From NCBI RefSeq assembly GCF_008632075.1, contig NZ_VWVM01000008.1, positions 124,001 through 188,000 of the forward strand: a stretch of 64,000 nucleotides of DNA, written 5' to 3'. Source of the DNA: Candidatus Pantoea gossypiicola (GTDB lineage Bacteria > Pseudomonadota > Gammaproteobacteria > Enterobacterales > Enterobacteriaceae). Below are positions 50,298 through 59,670 of this stretch, in pieces. How positions within the stretch are numbered: the first letter of the stretch is position 1; each line of letters starts with the position of its first letter. Made by a program: the position numbers and the translations under genes. The notes beneath the pieces were generated by a model that saw only the letters and a program-made list of their open reading frames with translations, made no database searches and was not told where the DNA came from.

Positions 50298-50693
50298 ATG
50301 GCTGACTCACAGCAGAACCACGGCCCGGCAAAAGGGGTCATTAACATCGGCCAGCGTATCGTTACCACCCTGGTTGGCATGGTTGAGACACGCGTTCGTC
50401 TGGCAGTGGTGGAACTGGAGCATGAGAAAGCGAATCTGATACAGATGCTGTTGATGATTGGCCTGACCATGTTGTTCACTGCATTTGGTCTGATGAGCCT
50501 GATGGTCCTGATCATCTGGGCAGTGGATGCACAATATCGTCTGATGGCGATTGGCATCACGACCGGTACGCTGTTTTTGCTGGCGGTTATTTTCGGGCTC
50601 TGGACGCTTCACAAATCACGTCAGTCCACGCTGTTGCGCCACACGCGCAAAGAGCTGGAAACAGATCGGAATTTGCTTGAGGACCAGCGCTGA
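50298..50693 (+). CDS. yqjE: Phage-holin-like inner-membrane protein YqjE
   Basis: The 131-residue protein has two central membrane segments (about 48-70 and 76-98) between charged ends, as in the YqjE/actinobacterial holin-III family. The function is not known; it stands with yqjD and yqjK in an RpoS-type stress cluster. The start MADSQQNHG at 50298 is three bases after the yqjD stop, and its stop overlaps yqjK (TGATG). Confidence 0.9.
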   Translation: MADSQQNHGPAKGVINIGQRIVTTLVGMVETRVRLAVVELEHEKANLIQMLLMIGLTMLFTAFGLMSLMVLIIWAVDAQYRLMAIGITTGTLFLLAVIFGLWTLHKSRQSTLLRHTRKELETDRNLLEDQR

Positions 50694-50977
50694 TGAGCCG
50701 CCGCGAGCGTGAAGAACGCATCCATGAACTGCTTAAGCATGTGCAGCAGCAGCGGCTGGATTTAAGCGCTGCGCGGCGTGACTGGCTGGAAGGCACCGCC
50801 CACTACGATCGCGGCTGGTTTACTTTCCTCAGCTTACGTCGCTATCTGGCCATCGGCAGCAGCGCCCTGGCTGTTTACTCCATTCGCAGTCCCAACAAGC
50901 TGTTACGCTGGGCTAAGCGGGGATTCGGTGCCTGGAGCACCTGGCGCATGATCAAGTCTGCTCTGCCCCCGCGTTAA
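50693..50977 (+). CDS. yqjK: YqjK-like family protein
   Basis: The 94-residue basic protein begins MSRREREERIHELLKHVQQQR, a charged helix, and has one weak hydrophobic stretch (YLAIGSSALAVYSI, about 50-63). It matches YqjK in place and sequence type; role unknown. Translationally coupled to yqjE and followed by a terminator. Confidence 0.86.
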   Translation: MSRREREERIHELLKHVQQQRLDLSAARRDWLEGTAHYDRGWFTFLSLRRYLAIGSSALAVYSIRSPNKLLRWAKRGFGAWSTWRMIKSALPPR

Positions 50978-50985
50978 TCCTGTTT

Positions 50986-51016
50986 AAAGCCGGTCCTGAA
51001 AAAGCCGGCTTTCTTC
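50986..51016 (+). terminator. Terminator after yqjK
   Basis: AAAGCCGG, 11-base loop, CCGGCTTT, then CTTC: eight-base perfect stem nine bases after the yqjK stop, with a short T-rich tail. Confidence 0.75.
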
Positions 51017-51178
51017 ATCAGAATTTCTGAAGAACACTGACAGTATATCTCGCTTACAACCTTTCCACGCCGCGATTATCATCTCCAGCTATCAACCCAA
51101 TGAATGCAGAACTGCTTTCAGCGGGCATAAACCCTGCGGGCAGCCTGCCCTGCATTCCTGATAGCGCTGGAGTAAATG

Positions 51179-51592
51179 ATGAAAAAATTCGAAGACGTTG
51201 GTTTATTAGTGGCTCGCATCCTGATGCCAATCCTGTTCATTACGGCCGGCTGGGGCAAAATCACCGGTTATGCAGGTACTCAGCAATATATGGAAGCGAT
51301 GGGCGTCCCTGGCTTTATGCTGCCGCTGGTTATCCTGCTGGAGTTTGGCGGCGGTCTGGCGATTCTGTTCGGTTTCCTGACCCGTTTTACTGCCCTGTTC
51401 ACCGCCGGCTTTACTATCCTGACCGCGTTTCTGTTTCACAGTAACTTCGCAGAAGGCGTAAACCAGCTGATGTTCATGAAGAACCTCTCTATCGCCGGTG
51501 GTTTCCTGGTGTTAGGTCTGGTGGGCCCAGGTGCATACAGCCTTGATCGCCTGATCAGCAAAAGAAAACCACAGGCAGCAATTGCGCGCTAG
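51179..51592 (+). CDS. yqjF: DoxX family inner-membrane protein
   Basis: The 137-residue protein has four membrane segments and the DoxX pattern ARILMPILFITAGWGKITGYAGTQQYME and LEFGGGLAILFGFLTR. It is nearly identical in its first 100 residues to E. coli YqjF. The family is of unclear function; YqjF has been linked to the response to nitrotoluene breakdown products together with YhaJ, coded at 58.7 kb. Two adjacent ATGs (51176, 51179) are possible after CTGGAG. Confidence 0.93.
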   Translation: MKKFEDVGLLVARILMPILFITAGWGKITGYAGTQQYMEAMGVPGFMLPLVILLEFGGGLAILFGFLTRFTALFTAGFTILTAFLFHSNFAEGVNQLMFMKNLSIAGGFLVLGLVGPGAYSLDRLISKRKPQAAIAR

Positions 51593-51625
51593 TCTCACAT
51601 AAAGCGTATTGCCACATATAATTAA

Positions 51626-51655
51626 CAGGGCGGGGACATTTCCCCGCCCTGTTTG
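51626..51655 (+). terminator. Terminator between yqjF and yqjG
   Basis: CAGGGCGGGGA and TCCCCGCCCTG form an 11-base perfect stem with loop CATT, followed by only TTTGC. It probably lowers read-through into yqjG. Confidence 0.75.
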
Positions 51656-51668
51656 CATTGGAGCCATT

Positions 51669-52643
51669 ATGGGACAGTTAATTGACGGTGTCTGGCATGA
51701 CACCTGGTACGACACCAAATCTACCGGCGGACGTTTCAAGCGTTCAGAATCGGCTTTTCGCAACTGGGTAACGCCGGATGGCAGCGCTGGTCCGGTAGGG
51801 AAAGCGGGATTTGCCGCTGAGCGCGATCGCTATCATCTCTATGTCTCGCTGGCCTGCCCCTGGGCGCACCGCACGCTGCTGATGCGTCAGTTGAAAGGTC
51901 TGGATAACATGATCGACGTCTCCGTGGTGCATCCGCTGATGCTGGAGAACGGCTGGACCTTCGATGATACTTTTCAGGATGCCACTGGCGATAAGCTCTA
52001 CCAGAATGAGTTCCTCTATCAGCTCTATCTGCACGCCGATCCGCAATACAGTGGTCGCGTGACCGTGCCGGTATTGTGGGACAAACAGCAGAATACTATC
52101 GTCAGCAATGAGTCGGCGGATATCATCCGCATGTTCAACAGTGCGTTTGATGCAGTGGGTGCCCGTGCCGGTGACTACTATCCCGAAGCGCTGCGCGAAA
52201 AGATTGATGAGCTGAATGGCTGGATCTACGACACCGTGAACAACGGCGTCTATAAGTCAGGCTTCGCCACGTCGCAATCCGCGTACGATGAGTCCGTCAC
52301 GGCGCTGTTCCATTCGTTGTCGCGGCTGGAGCAGATCCTGGGCCAGCATCGCTACCTCACTGGCGATCAGCTGACCGAAGCGGATCTTCGCTTGTGGACC
52401 ACGCTGGTGCGCTTTGATCCGGTCTATGTGACCCACTTCAAATGTGATCGTCACCGGATCGGTGATTACAGAAACCTCAGCGGTTTCCTGCGTGATATCT
52501 ATCAGATGCCGGGCATTGCTGAGACGGTCAACCTGCCGCATATCCGCCATCACTACTACTGCAGCCACAAGACCATCAACCCGAATGGCGTGATTTCGCT
52601 GGGCCCGGCGTTTGACTGGGATGAGCCGCACGGCCGCGGCTAA
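51669..52643 (+). CDS. yqjG: Glutathionyl-hydroquinone reductase
   Basis: YqjG is a xi-class glutathione transferase that removes glutathione from glutathionyl-hydroquinones. The 324-residue protein has the catalytic Cys in SLACPWAHR (C63), a thioredoxin-like N-terminal half and an all-helical C-terminal half with the Tyr-rich PHIRHHYYCSHKTINPNGV end. Length fits E. coli (328). The start at 51669 follows TTGGAG. Confidence 0.95.
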   Translation: MGQLIDGVWHDTWYDTKSTGGRFKRSESAFRNWVTPDGSAGPVGKAGFAAERDRYHLYVSLACPWAHRTLLMRQLKGLDNMIDVSVVHPLMLENGWTFDDTFQDATGDKLYQNEFLYQLYLHADPQYSGRVTVPVLWDKQQNTIVSNESADIIRMFNSAFDAVGARAGDYYPEALREKIDELNGWIYDTVNNGVYKSGFATSQSAYDESVTALFHSLSRLEQILGQHRYLTGDQLTEADLRLWTTLVRFDPVYVTHFKCDRHRIGDYRNLSGFLRDIYQMPGIAETVNLPHIRHHYYCSHKTINPNGVISLGPAFDWDEPHGRG

Positions 52644-52704
52644 AGCCTCTCTGTTGTTAGCTTCCTCAACCTGAATCTGGTCGCAATGACCAACTCAACA
52701 CGCT

Positions 52705-52804
52705 GGGAACAGGGTCAGAAGAGGAAAGCGTCCCGCGCCATGGACGGCGCGGGCCGAGCGGCCAGGGATTGGCTTAAGCGACTTTCCGATCTGACCCTGT
52801 TTCC
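52705..52804. repeat. Structured palindromic element, cloverleaf-like, after yqjG
   Basis: A 100-base element with nested complementarity. The outer stem is GGAACAGGGTCAG (52706-52718) with CTGACCCTGTTTCC (52791-52804), with one bulged base. The second stem is GGAAAG (52723-52728) with CTTTCC (52782-52787). Inside are two hairpins: CCCGCGCC-ATGGAC-GGCGCGGG (52732-52753) and GCCA-GGGAT-TGGC (52761-52773). No coding frame is likely. The ends look like terminal inverted repeats, so it may be a MITE-like or ERIC/BIME-like mobile repeat or a structured RNA part. Confidence 0.65.
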
Positions 52805-52859
52805 TGCGCGTGCGCGATCTCAAAGCTAATCATCCATCGCACTCTTATATAATAATATG

Positions 52860-52880
52860 TGTCGTGGACAGTCATTCATC
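52860..52880 (-). repeat. Duplicate of a 21-base piece of the rnpB 3' region
   Basis: The 21 bases at 52860-52880 are identical to 52967-52987 inside rnpB, 107 bases away, beyond the rnpB terminator. In E. coli, rnpB is followed by repeats of about 113 bases that carry its 3' end. This looks like a worn remainder of the same arrangement. Confidence 0.7.
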
Positions 52881-52905
52881 GCTATCCGCACGTTGACCAC
52901 AAAGC

Positions 52906-52932
52906 AAAAACCCCGCCGAAGCGGGGTTTTTG
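52906..52932 (-). terminator. Terminator of rnpB
   Basis: AAAAACCCCGC, CGAA, GCGGGGTTTTT: perfect stem with A- and T-runs on both sides, about eight bases after the mature rnpB 3' end on the minus strand. It can work both ways. Confidence 0.92.
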
Positions 52933-52939
52933 GTAAAAA

Positions 52940-53317
<378 letters not shown>

Positions 53318-53350
53318 GGCGCAGGATAATAGGCGATTCGCCAGCGTTTG

Positions 53351-54217
53351 TCACGCCTCTTGCTGCTCCAGCGCATACTTATAAAGAGCGTTTTTCTTCA
53401 CGCTGTGGATCTCAGCGGTCAGCGCAGCCGCGCGCTTCAGTGGCAGCTCTTTTTGCAGCAGCGCCAGCGTACGCAGCGCATCGGCCGGTAACGCGTCTTC
53501 GTCATCGACCTTGTGCCCTTCAACAATCAGCACCATTTCGCCTTTACGTCGATTCTCATCTTCTTTAACCCAGGCCAGCAGTTCGCCAACCGGTGCACCG
53601 TAAATTGACTCCCAGGTCTTGGTCAGCTCGCGCGCCAGCACAACGTACCGTTCAGCACCCAGTTCACTCACCATATCCTGCAGACTGTCGATCAGACGAT
53701 GGGTCGACTCATAGAAAATCAGCGTGCGTGGCTCCTGCACCAGCGCCCGCAGCGCATCGCAGCGGCCTTTGGTTTTAGCGGGCAGAAACCCTTCGTAACA
53801 GAAACGATCGGATGGCAGTCCTGCAGCACTTAACGCGGCAATGGCGGCACAGGCACCGGGCAGCGGCACGACGCGGATGCCCGCTTCACGGCAGCGACGC
53901 ACCAGATGGTAGCCCGGATCGTTGATTAGCGGCGTGCCAGCATCGGAAACTAAGGCTATGCTTTGACCCTCCTTCAGCTTCGTTAACAGCAGTTCAGCCT
54001 TGTGCTGCTCGTTGTGGTCATGAAGTGAGAAGAGTCGCGCATTGATGGCGAAATGTTGTAGCAACAGCCCGGTATGACGTGTATCTTCCGCAGCGACCAG
54101 ATCGACGCTCGAAAGCACCGTCAGCGCCCGCTGGGTGATATCACCCAAATTACCAATCGGGGTTGGAACGATGTAGAGCGTGCTGGCAGAAATCTCTGCC
54201 CGATCGAGTTGTTTCAT
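53351..54217 (-). CDS. rsmI: 16S rRNA (cytidine-1402-2'-O)-methyltransferase
   Basis: RsmI methylates the ribose of C1402 in the 16S decoding centre using SAM. The 288-residue protein is of the tetrapyrrole-methylase fold: [20 protein letters not shown] (about 13-32), [22 protein letters not shown] and PLPGACA. Length equals E. coli RsmI (286). It diverges from lpoA over 62 bases and lies downstream of nothing else; rnpB follows on the same strand. Confidence 0.96.
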   Translation of the reverse strand: MKQLDRAEISASTLYIVPTPIGNLGDITQRALTVLSSVDLVAAEDTRHTGLLLQHFAINARLFSLHDHNEQHKAELLLTKLKEGQSIALVSDAGTPLINDPGYHLVRRCREAGIRVVPLPGACAAIAALSAAGLPSDRFCYEGFLPAKTKGRCDALRALVQEPRTLIFYESTHRLIDSLQDMVSELGAERYVVLARELTKTWESIYGAPVGELLAWVKEDENRRKGEMVLIVEGHKVDDEDALPADALRTLALLQKELPLKRAAALTAEIHSVKKNALYKYALEQQEA

Positions 54218-54279
54218 TGTTTCATCCGAATTGCCGATTTAATATTGAGCATCTTGAAAAAAACATCACTGGATACAGT

Positions 54280-56319
54280 ATGCTTCCTTCAAAAGTCGTT
54301 CGTCATAAAGCAGGACGCTTTCTGCCTGTCATTCTTGCTGGGCTGATTTTAGCCGCATGTAGCGGTCAGGGGCCGCAAACCTCAACCGTCAATATTCAGG
54401 GGCCAGTCACCGCCAGCTCCGCTTACTATCTGCAGCAAGCGCAGCAAAGCAGCGATGATAGCAAGACCGACTGGCAATTACTCGCAATCCGCGCCCTGTT
54501 GAAGGAAGGAAAGTATCCTGAAGCGACTCAGCAACTGAGTCAGTTACCGCAGCAGCTCTCAGAGACGCAGCAACAGGAATCCCTGCTGCTGAAAGCGCAA
54601 TTACTGATTTCACAGCAGAAAACCAAAGAGGCTGAACCCCTGTTAGCACAGGTGAAAACCGGTTCGCTGTCGCAGGATCAGCTGGCACGTTATTACAGCC
54701 TGCAGATCGCCAGCGCCCAGGGTCGCCCTTCACTCTCACTGCTGCGCACCTATATTGCGCAGGAGCCGCTGCTGAAAGGCACCGATCATCAGGCCAACAT
54801 TGACGCCACCTGGCAGACACTGACGCAGATGTCGCCACAGGAGGCTAGCAACCTGGTGATTAATGCCGACGAAAATGTGCTGCAGGGCTGGCTCGATCTG
54901 CTCGCGGTCTGGCGCGCCAATGCCCAGGATGCGGAGATGCTGAAGTCAGGCATCAAAGACTGGCAGACCCGCTATCCACAGAACCCGGCGGCCAAAACGC
55001 TGCCGACGCAGCTGAGCCAGATGCAGAACTACACCAAAGCCTCTACCAGCATCATCGCGCTGTTGCTGCCGCTGAATGGTCAGGCGCAGGTGTTCGCGAA
55101 TGCGATTCAGAAAGGCTTTAACGACGCGAAGAATGGCGTAACCGCGCCGGTCGCCCAGCCAGCTGCTGCAGATGCGACGGCCAGCACGCAACCTGCCGCT
55201 GTAGCGGGATCGGCGGCCGATCCCATCAGCGCGCCGCAGCAGTCTGCTGACACCACAACACAGCCTCAGTCACAGCCCGAGTCACAGCCCGAGTCACAGC
55301 CCGAGTCCCAGCCAGCTGCAGCCGCACCGGCCAGCAACGCCCAGATCAAGGTTTATGACACCAGTAGCCAGCCTATTGAGCAGGTTATGCAGCAGGCCCA
55401 GCAGGATGGCGCAACTATCGTGGTCGGCCCGCTGCTGAAGAGCAACGTTGAGAAGGTCGCCAACAGCCAGACGCCACTGAATGTGCTGGCGCTTAATGAG
55501 CCGGAAAAGATCCAGAACCATCCGAATATTTGCTACTTTGCGCTTTCTCCTGAAGACGAAGCGCGCGATGCCGCGCACCATATCTGGGATCAGGGCAAAC
55601 GCCAGCCGCTGTTGCTGGTGCCGCGCAGCGGACTGGGCGATCGCGTGACCAACGCTTTTGCTCAGGAGTGGCAGACGCTGGGTGGCAGCACCGTCATGCA
55701 GCAACGCTTTGGCTCGACATCTGAGCTGAAACAGGGCATCAACAGCGGTGCGGGCATCAGCTTATCGGGTACGCCTGTGAACACGGTACCTGCCGAGCCG
55801 CAGGGTGTTTCAATTGCAGGCCTGACCATTCCGGCACCACAACAGAGCACGCCAGATGTGGTCAGCACCAGCAGCGGTGGCGGCGTCGATGCGGTCTACA
55901 TCGTCTCTACGCAGGATGAACTGCAGCTGATCAAACCTATGATCGCCATGCGCACCGGTAGTCGCAGCAACATTTCGCTCTATGCCAGCTCGCGCAGCGC
56001 GCAGGCGGGTGCCGGCCCGGACTTCCGTCTGGAAATGGATGGCCTGCAGTTCAGCGATATTCCGCTGCTCTCCGGCAGCAACCCTGGCCTGATGCAGCAG
56101 ACGTCGAAGTCATTCAATAATGACTACTCACTGGTGCGTCTCTATGCCATGGGTATGGATGCCTGGATGCTGGCGAATCACTTCAACCAGATGCGTCAGT
56201 CTCCTGGCTTCACGCTGGATGGCAATACCGGCAAGCTCAGCGCCGACACGGATTGTGTGATCAACAGGAAGTTGACATGGAACCAGTATCGTCGGGGCGA
56301 AATCGCACCGGCCAACTAA
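54280..56319 (+). CDS. lpoA: Penicillin-binding protein 1A activator lipoprotein LpoA
   Basis: LpoA is an outer-membrane lipoprotein that reaches through the periplasm and stimulates PBP1a. The 679-residue protein has a lipobox LILAAC (Cys 27), an N-terminal TPR-like helical domain (about 30-255), a low-complexity linker (about 290-350) and a C-terminal periplasmic-binding-like domain. The linker contains SQPE repeats coded by 12-base units. The start [10 protein letters not shown] at 54280 gives the signal peptide; 39 in-frame residues upstream lie in the rsmI spacer. Confidence 0.95.
   Translation: MLPSKVVRHKAGRFLPVILAGLILAACSGQGPQTSTVNIQGPVTASSAYYLQQAQQSSDDSKTDWQLLAIRALLKEGKYPEATQQLSQLPQQLSETQQQESLLLKAQLLISQQKTKEAEPLLAQVKTGSLSQDQLARYYSLQIASAQGRPSLSLLRTYIAQEPLLKGTDHQANIDATWQTLTQMSPQEASNLVINADENVLQGWLDLLAVWRANAQDAEMLKSGIKDWQTRYPQNPAAKTLPTQLSQMQNYTKASTSIIALLLPLNGQAQVFANAIQKGFNDAKNGVTAPVAQPAAADATASTQPAAVAGSAADPISAPQQSADTTTQPQSQPESQPESQPESQPAAAAPASNAQIKVYDTSSQPIEQVMQQAQQDGATIVVGPLLKSNVEKVANSQTPLNVLALNEPEKIQNHPNICYFALSPEDEARDAAHHIWDQGKRQPLLLVPRSGLGDRVTNAFAQEWQTLGGSTVMQQRFGSTSELKQGINSGAGISLSGTPVNTVPAEPQGVSIAGLTIPAPQQSTPDVVSTSSGGGVDAVYIVSTQDELQLIKPMIAMRTGSRSNISLYASSRSAQAGAGPDFRLEMDGLQFSDIPLLSGSNPGLMQQTSKSFNNDYSLVRLYAMGMDAWMLANHFNQMRQSPGFTLDGNTGKLSADTDCVINRKLTWNQYRRGEIAPAN
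55262..55315 (+). repeat. 12-base tandem repeat in the lpoA linker
   Basis: About four copies of a CAGCCCGAGTCA-like unit code for the repeated tetrapeptide Gln-Pro-Glu-Ser. The copies are almost identical at the DNA level, including codon use, so the number can change by slippage without a frameshift. Confidence 0.85.
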
Positions 56320-56672
56320 ATCGCCGTCAGATTGGTGCCGGGCATGAAGAAGATGCCCGGCGCTATCTGGAGCAGGCAGGCCTGATATGGGTCGCCAGCA
56401 ATGTTCACTTTCGTAATGGTGAACTTGACCTGATTATGCGTGACGGGCACTGTTGGGTGTTTGTTGAAGTTCGCTACCGGCGCGATGCGCGTTATGGTGG
56501 CGCACTCGCCAGCGTTACCCGGAATAAACAACAAAAGCTGCTGCGCGCTGCCGCTCTCTGGCTGGCGCAACGCGGCGGCAGTTTTGAAACAGTGAATTGC
56601 CGTTTCGACATCATCGCCATTACCGGCACGGCGCTCGAGTGGCTGCCGAATGCCTTTAATGCAGACGTTTAG
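56277..56672 (+). CDS. yraN: YraN/UPF0102 family endonuclease-like protein
   Basis: The 131-residue protein has the restriction-endonuclease-like fold core [10 protein letters not shown] ... VFVEVRYR (acidic D/E and the ExK-like EVR) of the UPF0102 family; role unknown, perhaps in DNA processing. The chosen ATG at 56277 lies inside the end of lpoA, with a 43-base overlap in another frame, and gives the same length as E. coli YraN (131). Confidence 0.92.
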   Translation: MEPVSSGRNRTGQLNRRQIGAGHEEDARRYLEQAGLIWVASNVHFRNGELDLIMRDGHCWVFVEVRYRRDARYGGALASVTRNKQQKLLRAAALWLAQRGGSFETVNCRFDIIAITGTALEWLPNAFNADV

Positions 56673-56686
56673 AACCAGGTGGTCGT

Positions 56687-57274
56687 GTGCAGGAAAGAAT
56701 TAAAGCGTGTTTTACCGAAAGTATTCAAACCCAGATTGCCGCAGCCGAGGCGTTGCCCGATGCTATCTCACGCGCGGCCATGACGCTGGTGCAGTCGCTA
56801 CTGAATGGCAATAAAATCCTGAGCTGTGGTAACGGCGCTTCATCCGCCAATGCCCAGCACTTCGCCGCCAGCATGATCAACCGTTTTGAGACCGAACGCC
56901 CCAGCTTACCGGCGCTGGCCTTAAGTGCAGACAACGTGATGCTGACCGCGATTGGTAACGACCGTCTGCATGACGAAATTTATGCCAAGCAGGTTCGCGC
57001 ACTGGGACACGCAGGCGATGTATTACTGGCTATCTCAACCCGGGGCAACACCCGCGATATCGTTAAGGCCGTCGAAGCGGCGGTAACACGCGATATGACT
57101 ATCGTTGCGCTGACCGGGTATGATGGCGGAGAGCTCGCCGGACTGCTGGGGCCGCAGGATGTGGAAATCCGCATTCCGTCGCACCGCAGCGCCCGTATCC
57201 AGGAGATGCATATGCTCACCGTAAATTGCTTATGCGATCTGATCGATAACACTCTCTTTCCCCATCAGGAATGA
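56687..57274 (+). CDS. diaA: DnaA initiator-associating protein DiaA
   Basis: DiaA binds DnaA and promotes its assembly at oriC. The 195-residue SIS-domain protein starts with GTG at 56687 ([12 protein letters not shown]) and is close to E. coli DiaA over its whole length. It has the phosphosugar-fold segments [17 protein letters not shown] and [11 protein letters not shown] and the C-terminal [15 protein letters not shown]. It sits between yraN and dolP, the E. coli order. Confidence 0.96.
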   Translation: MQERIKACFTESIQTQIAAAEALPDAISRAAMTLVQSLLNGNKILSCGNGASSANAQHFAASMINRFETERPSLPALALSADNVMLTAIGNDRLHDEIYAKQVRALGHAGDVLLAISTRGNTRDIVKAVEAAVTRDMTIVALTGYDGGELAGLLGPQDVEIRIPSHRSARIQEMHMLTVNCLCDLIDNTLFPHQE

Positions 57275-57288
57275 CCGAAGGAGCACGA

Positions 57289-57861
57289 ATGAAAGCATTG
57301 AATGCTGTAGCTATTCTGTTAACCGCCATGCTGCTGCAGGGCTGTGTTGCGGTTGTGGCTGGCGGCGCAGCCGTTGCCACCAAAACGGCGACCGATCCCC
57401 GCTCGGTAGGTACGCAGGTTGATGACGGCACCCTGGAGCTGCGCGTCACTAACGCGCTGGCGAAAGATCAGCAGATTAAAACCGATGCACGCGTCATCGC
57501 CACGGCTTATCAGGGCAAAGTGCTGCTGACCGGTCAGGCACCTTCGCAGGAGATCGCCAATCGTGCCAAACAGATCACCATGGGCGTCGATGGCGCAACC
57601 GAAGTTTATAACGAGATCCGTATCGGCCAGAAAGTGACGCTGGGCACCACGTCGTCCGACACCTGGATTACCACTAAAATCCGCTCGCAGCTGCTGGGCA
57701 GCGATCAGGTGAAATCCTCCAACGTGAAAGTGACGACAGAGAATGGCGAAGTGTTCCTGCTGGGTCTGGTGACGCAACAGGAAGCGCAGGCCGCGGCGGA
57801 TGTTGCCAGCCGCGTTAGTGGCGTGAAGCACGTCACTACGGCCTTCACCATGCTGAAGTAA
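57289..57861 (+). CDS. dolP: Division- and outer-membrane-stress lipoprotein with two BON domains
   Basis: DolP (YraP) is an outer-membrane lipoprotein that binds anionic phospholipid at the division site and supports outer-membrane integrity. The 190-residue protein has a lipobox LLQGC (Cys 19) and two BON domains (about 46-112 and 122-190), as in E. coli (191). The start MKALNAVAIL at 57289 is chosen because it gives the signal peptide directly; it follows GAAGGAGC. In E. coli it is a sigma-E target; I did not find a clear sigma-E site here. Confidence 0.95.
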   Translation: MKALNAVAILLTAMLLQGCVAVVAGGAAVATKTATDPRSVGTQVDDGTLELRVTNALAKDQQIKTDARVIATAYQGKVLLTGQAPSQEIANRAKQITMGVDGATEVYNEIRIGQKVTLGTTSSDTWITTKIRSQLLGSDQVKSSNVKVTTENGEVFLLGLVTQQEAQAAADVASRVSGVKHVTTAFTMLK

Positions 57862-57873
57862 CCGGTAAAAACG

Positions 57874-57904
57874 CAAAAAAGGCGGCCCTGGCCGCCTTTT
57901 TTAT
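57874..57904. terminator. Bidirectional terminator between dolP and yhaK
   Basis: AAAAAAGGCGGCC and GGCCGCCTTTTTT: strong stem with A-run and T-run, usable by dolP (+) and yhaK (-). Confidence 0.93.
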
Positions 57905-57914
57905 TGCCCGATTT

Positions 57915-58619
57915 TCAGACCGGAATGTCGATAACCAGCGCGCGGGTCGCGGTTTTTGCGGTCAGCTGCAACTGCTTCTCTTCCTGTAAAAAGGCACCAT
58001 CGCCACAGCCCAGCTTCTCCTGATGATCCGTGCCGGACATCGCCTCCAGCGAACCATGAATCGACTGCAGATAGGCTCGTGGCCCCTGTATCGGCAGCGA
58101 GTAATGTTCGCCCGGTGCCAGCTCGATCTGATGGATCCACACCTGCTGACGCAGTTGCAGACTGTCGTCCACGCCATCCGGCGAGGCGATTAGCTGAGAC
58201 ACGCGACCTTCCGTCAGGGCTATTTTCTGCATCCGCAGATTTTCACGCTCCGGACAGGCGGCCAGCCAGAGCTGCATGCGTGTCAGCGGGCGCTCTTTGC
58301 TCAGATTAATTTCGGTGTAACTCACTCCGGGCTGAGCAGAGAGCAGCAGCGCTTCCCCTTCACGCACGCTGATGGTGTTGCCTTCGCTGTCGCGGTATTC
58401 AGCTTCACCCTGCAGCACGATATTCAGCACATCGACCTGAGGATAAGTGCGCGGCTGAAAAGCGGCACCCGGTGCCAGCACTTCCTGGTTCAGTACGCGC
58501 AGCGACGCGTAACCCATCAGTTTGGGATCAAAATAGTGGCCAAAAGAGAAACTGTAGCGGCCCTGCAACCAGCCGAAATCGGCCTGACCACAGGCGGACG
58601 CACTGCGTGTCGTTATCAT
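57915..58619 (-). CDS. yhaK: Pirin family protein YhaK
   Basis: The 234-residue bicupin matches E. coli YhaK, a pirin relative whose N-terminal cupin holds a redox-sensitive site. Visible are GRYSFSFGHYFDP (the His-rich pirin motif), VDVLNIVLQGEAEYRDSEGN and LLSAQPGVSYTEIN. E. coli YhaK is a cytoplasmic protein that reacts to reactive oxygen species. It diverges from yhaJ over 129 bases, as in E. coli, and is probably its target. Confidence 0.94.
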   Translation of the reverse strand: MITTRSASACGQADFGWLQGRYSFSFGHYFDPKLMGYASLRVLNQEVLAPGAAFQPRTYPQVDVLNIVLQGEAEYRDSEGNTISVREGEALLLSAQPGVSYTEINLSKERPLTRMQLWLAACPERENLRMQKIALTEGRVSQLIASPDGVDDSLQLRQQVWIHQIELAPGEHYSLPIQGPRAYLQSIHGSLEAMSGTDHQEKLGCGDGAFLQEEKQLQLTAKTATRALVIDIPV

Positions 58620-58748
58620 TATTTACCTCCGGCATCCGGTGACAAGGATCGGCCACGGACTTTATGCACCCATGGTAAAAGTCTGGACGCCGGATTGTTA
58701 GCCAGTTAATCTGCCCGGCATGTTCAAATTTCCTGACAGAGAACCGGG

Positions 58749-59648
58749 ATGGCTAAAGAGCGTGCGTTAACCCTTGAATCGTTACGCGTGATGGATGCGA
58801 TTGATCGCCGTGGCAGTTTTGCCGCGGCAGCCGATGAACTGGGGCGCGTGCCTTCCGCCCTCAGCTACACCATGCAGAAGCTGGAAGAGGAGCTGGATGT
58901 GGTGCTGTTTGACCGCTCTGGCCACCGCACCAAATTTACCAACGTAGGGCGCATGCTGCTGGAGCGTGGCCGGGTACTGCTGGAAGCGGCCGACAAGCTC
59001 ACCACCGATGCGGAAGCGCTGGCGCGTGGCTGGGAAACCCATCTGACCATTGTTACCGAAGCGCTGGTGCCCATTGATGCACTGTTTCCACTGGTGACCC
59101 GTCTGGCTGACAAAGCCAACACGCAGTTTTCGCTGGTCACGGAAGTGCTGGCAGGTGCATGGGAACGACTGGAACAGGGTCGCGCCGATATCGTGATTGC
59201 CCCCGATATGCACTTCCGCGCCTCCACCGAGATCAATACCCGCAAGCTCTACACCATGATGAGCGTCTACGTCGCCAGTGCGGATCACCCGATTCATAAC
59301 GAGCCGGAACCGCAGTCTGAAGTGACGCGGGTGAAATACCGTGGCATTGCAGTCGCGGATACCGCGCGCGAGCGTCCGGTGCTGACTGTGCAGTTGCTGG
59401 ATAAGCAGCAGCGCCTGACCGTGAGCAGCATGGACGATAAGCGCCGTGCGCTGCTGGCAGGTCTGGGCGTGGCAACCATGCCCTATTCATTAGTCGAGCA
59501 GGATATTGCTGAAGGTCGTCTGCGGGTAGTGAGTCCGGAGTATACCCGCGAGGTCGATATTATTATGGCGTGGCGACGTGACAGCATGGGCGAAGCCAAA
59601 TCCTGGTGCCTGCGCGAGATCCCGCGCCTGCTGGCGAAGAAAAACTAA
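58749..59648 (+). CDS. yhaJ: LysR-family activator YhaJ
   Basis: The 299-residue protein is nearly identical to E. coli YhaJ in its winged helix-turn-helix half (ALTLESLRVMDAIDRRGSFAAAADELGRVPSALSYTMQKLEEEL). Its C-terminal effector domain is more divergent. YhaJ responds to nitroaromatic breakdown products in E. coli and activates yqjF, here at 51.2 kb, and yhaK-linked genes. The start codon follows GAACCGGG. Confidence 0.95.
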   Translation: MAKERALTLESLRVMDAIDRRGSFAAAADELGRVPSALSYTMQKLEEELDVVLFDRSGHRTKFTNVGRMLLERGRVLLEAADKLTTDAEALARGWETHLTIVTEALVPIDALFPLVTRLADKANTQFSLVTEVLAGAWERLEQGRADIVIAPDMHFRASTEINTRKLYTMMSVYVASADHPIHNEPEPQSEVTRVKYRGIAVADTARERPVLTVQLLDKQQRLTVSSMDDKRRALLAGLGVATMPYSLVEQDIAEGRLRVVSPEYTREVDIIMAWRRDSMGEAKSWCLREIPRLLAKKN

Positions 59649-59670
59649 TTTTCATGGTTTCAGGGCGAGG

